Origin: JAGNGI01 sp035448825
GTDB lineage: Bacteria; Fidelibacterota; UBA2242
Length of the DNA stretch: 64,000 bases
Reading direction: 5' to 3'
Assembly: GCA_035448825.1 (NCBI GenBank)
Contig: DAOTJS010000007.1
Location: 28,777 to 92,776 of the forward strand
The translations under genes were made by a program, and so were the position numbers. This document shows positions 60,828-64,000 of the stretch, piece after piece; the stretch's first letter is position 1, and each line of letters opens with the position of its first letter. The notes under the pieces are model-generated. The model made no database searches. It was given only the letters and a program-made list of their open reading frames with translations, and was not told the DNA's origin.

Positions 60828-62486
60828 TTACAGGTTTTTTTCAGGTGATTGTCCATTTTTTAATCGCGCTTCCTGAATAATGAATTTGAATGTTATGAAC
60901 GTTAATACAATTGCCATAATTAAGATTATCACCGCAGTTATTCCCAGTAAATAATTATGATTAATTATCAAATTGCGATAGCTAAGACTACAAAGAGCTG
61001 TAACAGTGATAATTAACATAATTACTCCAGGAATTAAGGTAAAAAGGTAATTTTCCTTAATATCGGCTAACCAGATTGAAATCGTGAAGAAAGCCAACGC
61101 TGCCATCAATTGGTTAGCACTTCCAAAGACTGGCCAAATGGAATCACTTTTACCACTGAAGGTCAAAGCCGCACCACAAGCTACTGTTATGAGGGTCGTC
61201 AGGTAACGATTGCGAACTAAAATATTCTGCTTTACTGAGGTATGTTCCGTCATTTCGAAGAATTCCTGAAAGGTATAACGTCCAATGCGCGTAACTGTGT
61301 CCAGCGTCGTGAGAGTAAAAGCCGAAACTGCCAGCGATGTAAAAATCCTGGCCGAATGGATTGAAATATTTAAAAAAGGAATAGCGCATAAGAAACGCCC
61401 AACTCCTTCTGCAAATGCCATTACGAAATTTTTACTACTATAAAAATCAGAAAATTCTGTGTTACTTAGCGAAGCTACGGCAACTAAGGATAATATCGCC
61501 AATAAACCTTCCACTAACATACCGCCGTATCCGATTACCCGAGCATGCGACTCCGAGCTTAATTGTTTGGAAGTAGTACCGGATGCTATCAAGGAATGTA
61601 CTCCGCTGATTGCGCCGCAAGCGATAGTGACGAAAAGCAGAGGAAATAGCGGACCTATACCTTGAATATTAAAACCGTTAAATGGATTAATATTGATTGC
61701 CGGGCGAGCGAAGAAGACCCCGATTAAACCGCCGATTAATAAGGCAAAAAGTAAAAAGGAATTTAGATAGTCGCGCGGTTGTAACAGAATCCAAACCGGT
61801 GCTACTGAAGCAATAAAAATATATCCGAATAAGCTCCATTGCCAGAATTGACGACTGGCGTGAATCGGGAAATAAATTCCCACATAAATGCTGCCAAATA
61901 ACAAAATTACTCCGATAACCGTAGCCAAACCAAAAGGAACTTTGAAGCGGTAAATCGCCAAGCCAAAAAGTATTGCTAATCCAATAAAGTAAATAGAAGT
62001 GGTAGCCGAACTGGGCGAACTGACAAAAGTATCGGCAATTATGTTCGTGAAAACCGCTATAACTAAAACAATTGTTGACCAGCAAAATAGCAGAAAGAGT
62101 TGCTTGCCTTTTAAACCAATATTCTTTTCGATAACATCAGCAATCGAATGTCCACGATGACGAATCGAAGCAACTATTGCACCAAAATCATGAACTCCAC
62201 CAAGGAATACTGAGCCGAACATAATCCAGAGTGCGGCTGGAAGCCACCCAAAAGCTGCCGCAACAATCGGTCCGACAATTGGTCCAGCCCCAGATATCGA
62301 AGCAAAATGATGTCCAAATAAAACCGGCAGTTTAGCCGGAACGTAATCAACGCCGTCATAATTGGTATGTGCTGGTGTCGGACGGTTCTTATCAATCCTG
62401 AATTTTCGCGACAGAAAGTTACCATAGAAACGATAGGCGAATCCGAAGATTAAAAAAACCACTAAAATCAAAATAATACCACTCAT
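60828..62486 (-). CDS. cstA: Carbon starvation protein CstA (peptide/pyruvate transporter family)
   Basis: This 552-residue protein has about 14-16 TM helices. CstA signatures are clear: 'GVDYVPAKLPVLFGHHFASI', 'SGAGPIVGPIVAAAFGWLPA', 'FLGGVHDFGAIVASIRHRGH', 'GVHSLIASGTTSKQL', 'LDTVTRIGRYTFQEF' and 'WPVFGSANQLMAALA'. Members import peptides or pyruvate when carbon is scarce. It is shorter than E. coli CstA, as in many anaerobes. It stands alone; a ~205-bp divergent intergenic region separates it from the DUF4922 gene. Confidence 0.95.
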   Translation of the reverse strand: MSGIILILVVFLIFGFAYRFYGNFLSRKFRIDKNRPTPAHTNYDGVDYVPAKLPVLFGHHFASISGAGPIVGPIVAAAFGWLPAALWIMFGSVFLGGVHDFGAIVASIRHRGHSIADVIEKNIGLKGKQLFLLFCWSTIVLVIAVFTNIIADTFVSSPSSATTSIYFIGLAILFGLAIYRFKVPFGLATVIGVILLFGSIYVGIYFPIHASRQFWQWSLFGYIFIASVAPVWILLQPRDYLNSFLLFALLIGGLIGVFFARPAININPFNGFNIQGIGPLFPLLFVTIACGAISGVHSLIASGTTSKQLSSESHARVIGYGGMLVEGLLAILSLVAVASLSNTEFSDFYSSKNFVMAFAEGVGRFLCAIPFLNISIHSARIFTSLAVSAFTLTTLDTVTRIGRYTFQEFFEMTEHTSVKQNILVRNRYLTTLITVACGAALTFSGKSDSIWPVFGSANQLMAALAFFTISIWLADIKENYLFTLIPGVIMLIITVTALCSLSYRNLIINHNYLLGITAVIILIMAIVLTFITFKFIIQEARLKNGQSPEKNL

Positions 62487-62691
62487 TACTATCCTCTTTC
62501 GTCCAAAGTATTATCATTCATTTTTACCCATAAAAAATAGAAATTCTTGATTATTTCGCAAAGACTTTCTAATAATTGCCTCTAAAATTGTTATTACTTA
62601 GCTTATTATCAGTTTATTAAAAATAAAAAATGTACTATTAGAAGAAATTTAGATAAGAACAGACTACAAAACAGGAGCAACTTTTCAAGGA

Positions 62692-63828
62692 ATGAAGATT
62701 ACTAAAAGATATTTAACTGATGAAGAATTAGCGGTTTATTTACAACAGTTGGATATTAGTTTAGAAAAAGTTGATGACAATTATAGAGCGGAAGCTCTAA
62801 TCCTCCATCAAAATGATCCCGCCCAAGGTTATCCAAAACTCATTAAAAATATGGCGAATTATAGTCAGGCAATAGTGACGGAGTTAATAGTGGAAACGAT
62901 TCCAGTACGTTTGATGTTGAATAAAACCCGTCTGCCAAGTCTCAACTCCAGCTCTTCTGATGAACGCCAGAATGATGCGGTAAAAAAAACCTGTGAGCTT
63001 TGTAAACTTGACCGAGGTCAGCGCGGGATAATAATTAAAGTCGGCAACGAGCAGGAATTTATTGCCCTTACTAATCCCGGAATCACTTTTCCCGGCGATT
63101 TGACCATAGCCGCCATTAAGCATGAGAAACAGTTGATAACGGGACGGTTTAATGATATGATTCAAATTTCCCGGGCATTGTACCATTTTTCAATTTACTT
63201 TAATGGAATTTTAGCCGGTGCTTCCAGTCCCCATTTCCATTTTCAAGCTGGTTATAAAGATAAACTAATTGGCGAAATCCAGATTCAGAAACTATTAGCC
63301 GGACAATCGGTTGGTCAGGCTCGTCTCAAAAGAATCATAAAATCAGCTGATCTGGAGGTGTTTTATATCGAGAATTTTCTGCGGCCAGCCCATATCATAG
63401 TTACGAAAAATTCTGACGCTCTACTTGAGTTTTTTGAACATTATTTAATGGCTTTAAAAGATGTCAGCCAAAATATCAGAGGAATCAAAAACGTCCCGGA
63501 TTTTGGCAGTCTGATACCGGCATTCGGAATTAAGGAAAATGAGCCGCGTTTGAACATTATGCTAAAATATTTTCCGGATTATGGAGGTTTCATTCTGGCT
63601 CTTTTCCCAAAAAAATATAATCGTCCATCGTATTATTTTCGGAAAGGTAGGGGACAAATTTTAATCGGTATGGGCATTAAGGAAGCCTTGGGAAATATAA
63701 TCACGGGACGCGAAATGGATTATAATCGTTTAAAAAATAATCCGGCTCTAATATCCCAAATATTTTCGGAAACTTCGATCTCGTCAGAATTGGTTGATAC
63801 TTTAAACGAAAGCCTGAAAAAAAATTAA
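62692..63828 (+). CDS. DUF4922 / HIT-like (GalT-Ap4A phosphorylase related) protein
   Basis: The 378-residue protein has a CxxC pair ('KKTCELCKLDRGQ', Cys101/104), then 'ALTNPGITFPGDLTIAAIKH', 'SRALYHFSIYFNGILAGASS' and the histidine motif 'PHFHFQAG' (His181/183). This layout is shared by galactose-1-phosphate uridylyltransferase-like and GDP-sugar phosphorylase-like members of the HIT superfamily. DUF4922 proteins occur in Bacteroidetes and relatives, and their substrate is not known to me. A nucleotidyltransferase or phosphorylase acting on a nucleotide sugar is likely. Confidence 0.75.
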   Translation: MKITKRYLTDEELAVYLQQLDISLEKVDDNYRAEALILHQNDPAQGYPKLIKNMANYSQAIVTELIVETIPVRLMLNKTRLPSLNSSSSDERQNDAVKKTCELCKLDRGQRGIIIKVGNEQEFIALTNPGITFPGDLTIAAIKHEKQLITGRFNDMIQISRALYHFSIYFNGILAGASSPHFHFQAGYKDKLIGEIQIQKLLAGQSVGQARLKRIIKSADLEVFYIENFLRPAHIIVTKNSDALLEFFEHYLMALKDVSQNIRGIKNVPDFGSLIPAFGIKENEPRLNIMLKYFPDYGGFILALFPKKYNRPSYYFRKGRGQILIGMGIKEALGNIITGREMDYNRLKNNPALISQIFSETSISSELVDTLNESLKKN

Positions 63829-64000
63829 TATTTCGGCAAGTCAATAATTCACACTTGAACGCTCTGGATGTAAGATTTTATTATGAATCCAGGGTTAAAT
63901 ATTGATTGAACCCGATAGTATTTATTTCCACTTAACCTTTATTCCAGCTTGCAAAATATCGTCTATAAATATAACTTTACCCGCTTTTTGAGCCCTCGTA
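63829..64000. other. Intergenic end of window
   Basis: No gene, RNA or repeat is recognisable in the last 172 bp; the sequence is AT-rich. Confidence 0.5.

Overview
The window looks like a chromosomal segment of an anaerobic Gram-negative bacterium of the FCB group, most likely one of its uncultured or candidate phyla (Marinimicrobia, KSB1, Cloacimonetes, Calditrichota and Ignavibacteria are the kinds of relatives I have in mind). The reasons are lipoproteins, PorV-like and beta-barrel outer-membrane proteins, secreted proteins ending in a 'YPNPFNP' C-terminal sorting/FlgD-like domain, long two-component sensors with periplasmic beta-propellers, AT-rich DNA, and a complete hydE-hydG-hydF set for [FeFe] hydrogenase. 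The exact phylum is inference. There is no phage, integrase, transposase or CRISPR array.

Layout. 1-4100 (minus): an SOS mutagenesis cassette, lexA - GxxExxY gene - imuB-like - dnaE2 (cut by the window edge), peppered with four copies of a ~105-bp palindromic element; a tandem TTACTCGTAA palindrome upstream of lexA is the likely LexA operator. 4200-6670: a 10-bp-period repeat, a NarL-type response regulator, its PAS histidine kinase and an ACT-domain protein. 6847-21745 (plus): a GH38-like protein without recognisable catalytic residues, murB, murA, glgP, a sirtuin, and a chain of envelope/pyrimidine genes (TPR lipoprotein, pyrK, pyrD, rlpA, cdsA, a GlmU-like protein). 21835-24547 (minus): a metallo-beta-lactamase-fold enzyme and a GHL10 protein. 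24656-32741 (minus): eight genes homologous to the membrane arm plus subunit D of respiratory complex I, in the order A-D-H-J-K-L-M-N. 33742-39606 (minus): a sigma-54 activator and its giant propeller histidine kinase. 39802-50796 (plus): a compact six-gene operon of secreted lamin-tail/OB-fold proteins, outer-membrane proteins, an HhH protein and a 5'-nucleotidase. 50934-53048: a chagasin-type inhibitor next to a papain-like protease. 53300-57427: hydE, hydG, a small unknown gene, hydF. 58435-59536: a CYTH-like/CYTH pair. 59680-60771: a cluster of tRNA-Ser copies, three of them with a hairpin inserted in the T-loop, and a GIY-YIG nuclease gene lodged among them. 60828-63828: cstA and a DUF4922 protein.

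The two most unusual systems are these. First, the nuo-like cluster keeps all eight reading frames open and tightly overlapping, yet by eye it has replaced the conserved proton-path Glu/Lys residues in L, M, N and K and the quinone-site motifs in D and H, and it lacks B, C, E, F, G and I. It therefore looks like a redox-less, probably non-pumping complex I derivative with a new job. Second, the tRNA-Ser array carries 23- or 45-nt palindromic insertions at exactly the same T-loop position (between residues 56 and 57), with a GIY-YIG endonuclease gene starting three bases after the end of one of these copies. The GH38-like pseudo-enzyme, the inhibitor/protease pair and the LTD/HhH/nucleotidase operon are further candidates. 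All domain calls are from reading the sequence by eye; no database search was made.
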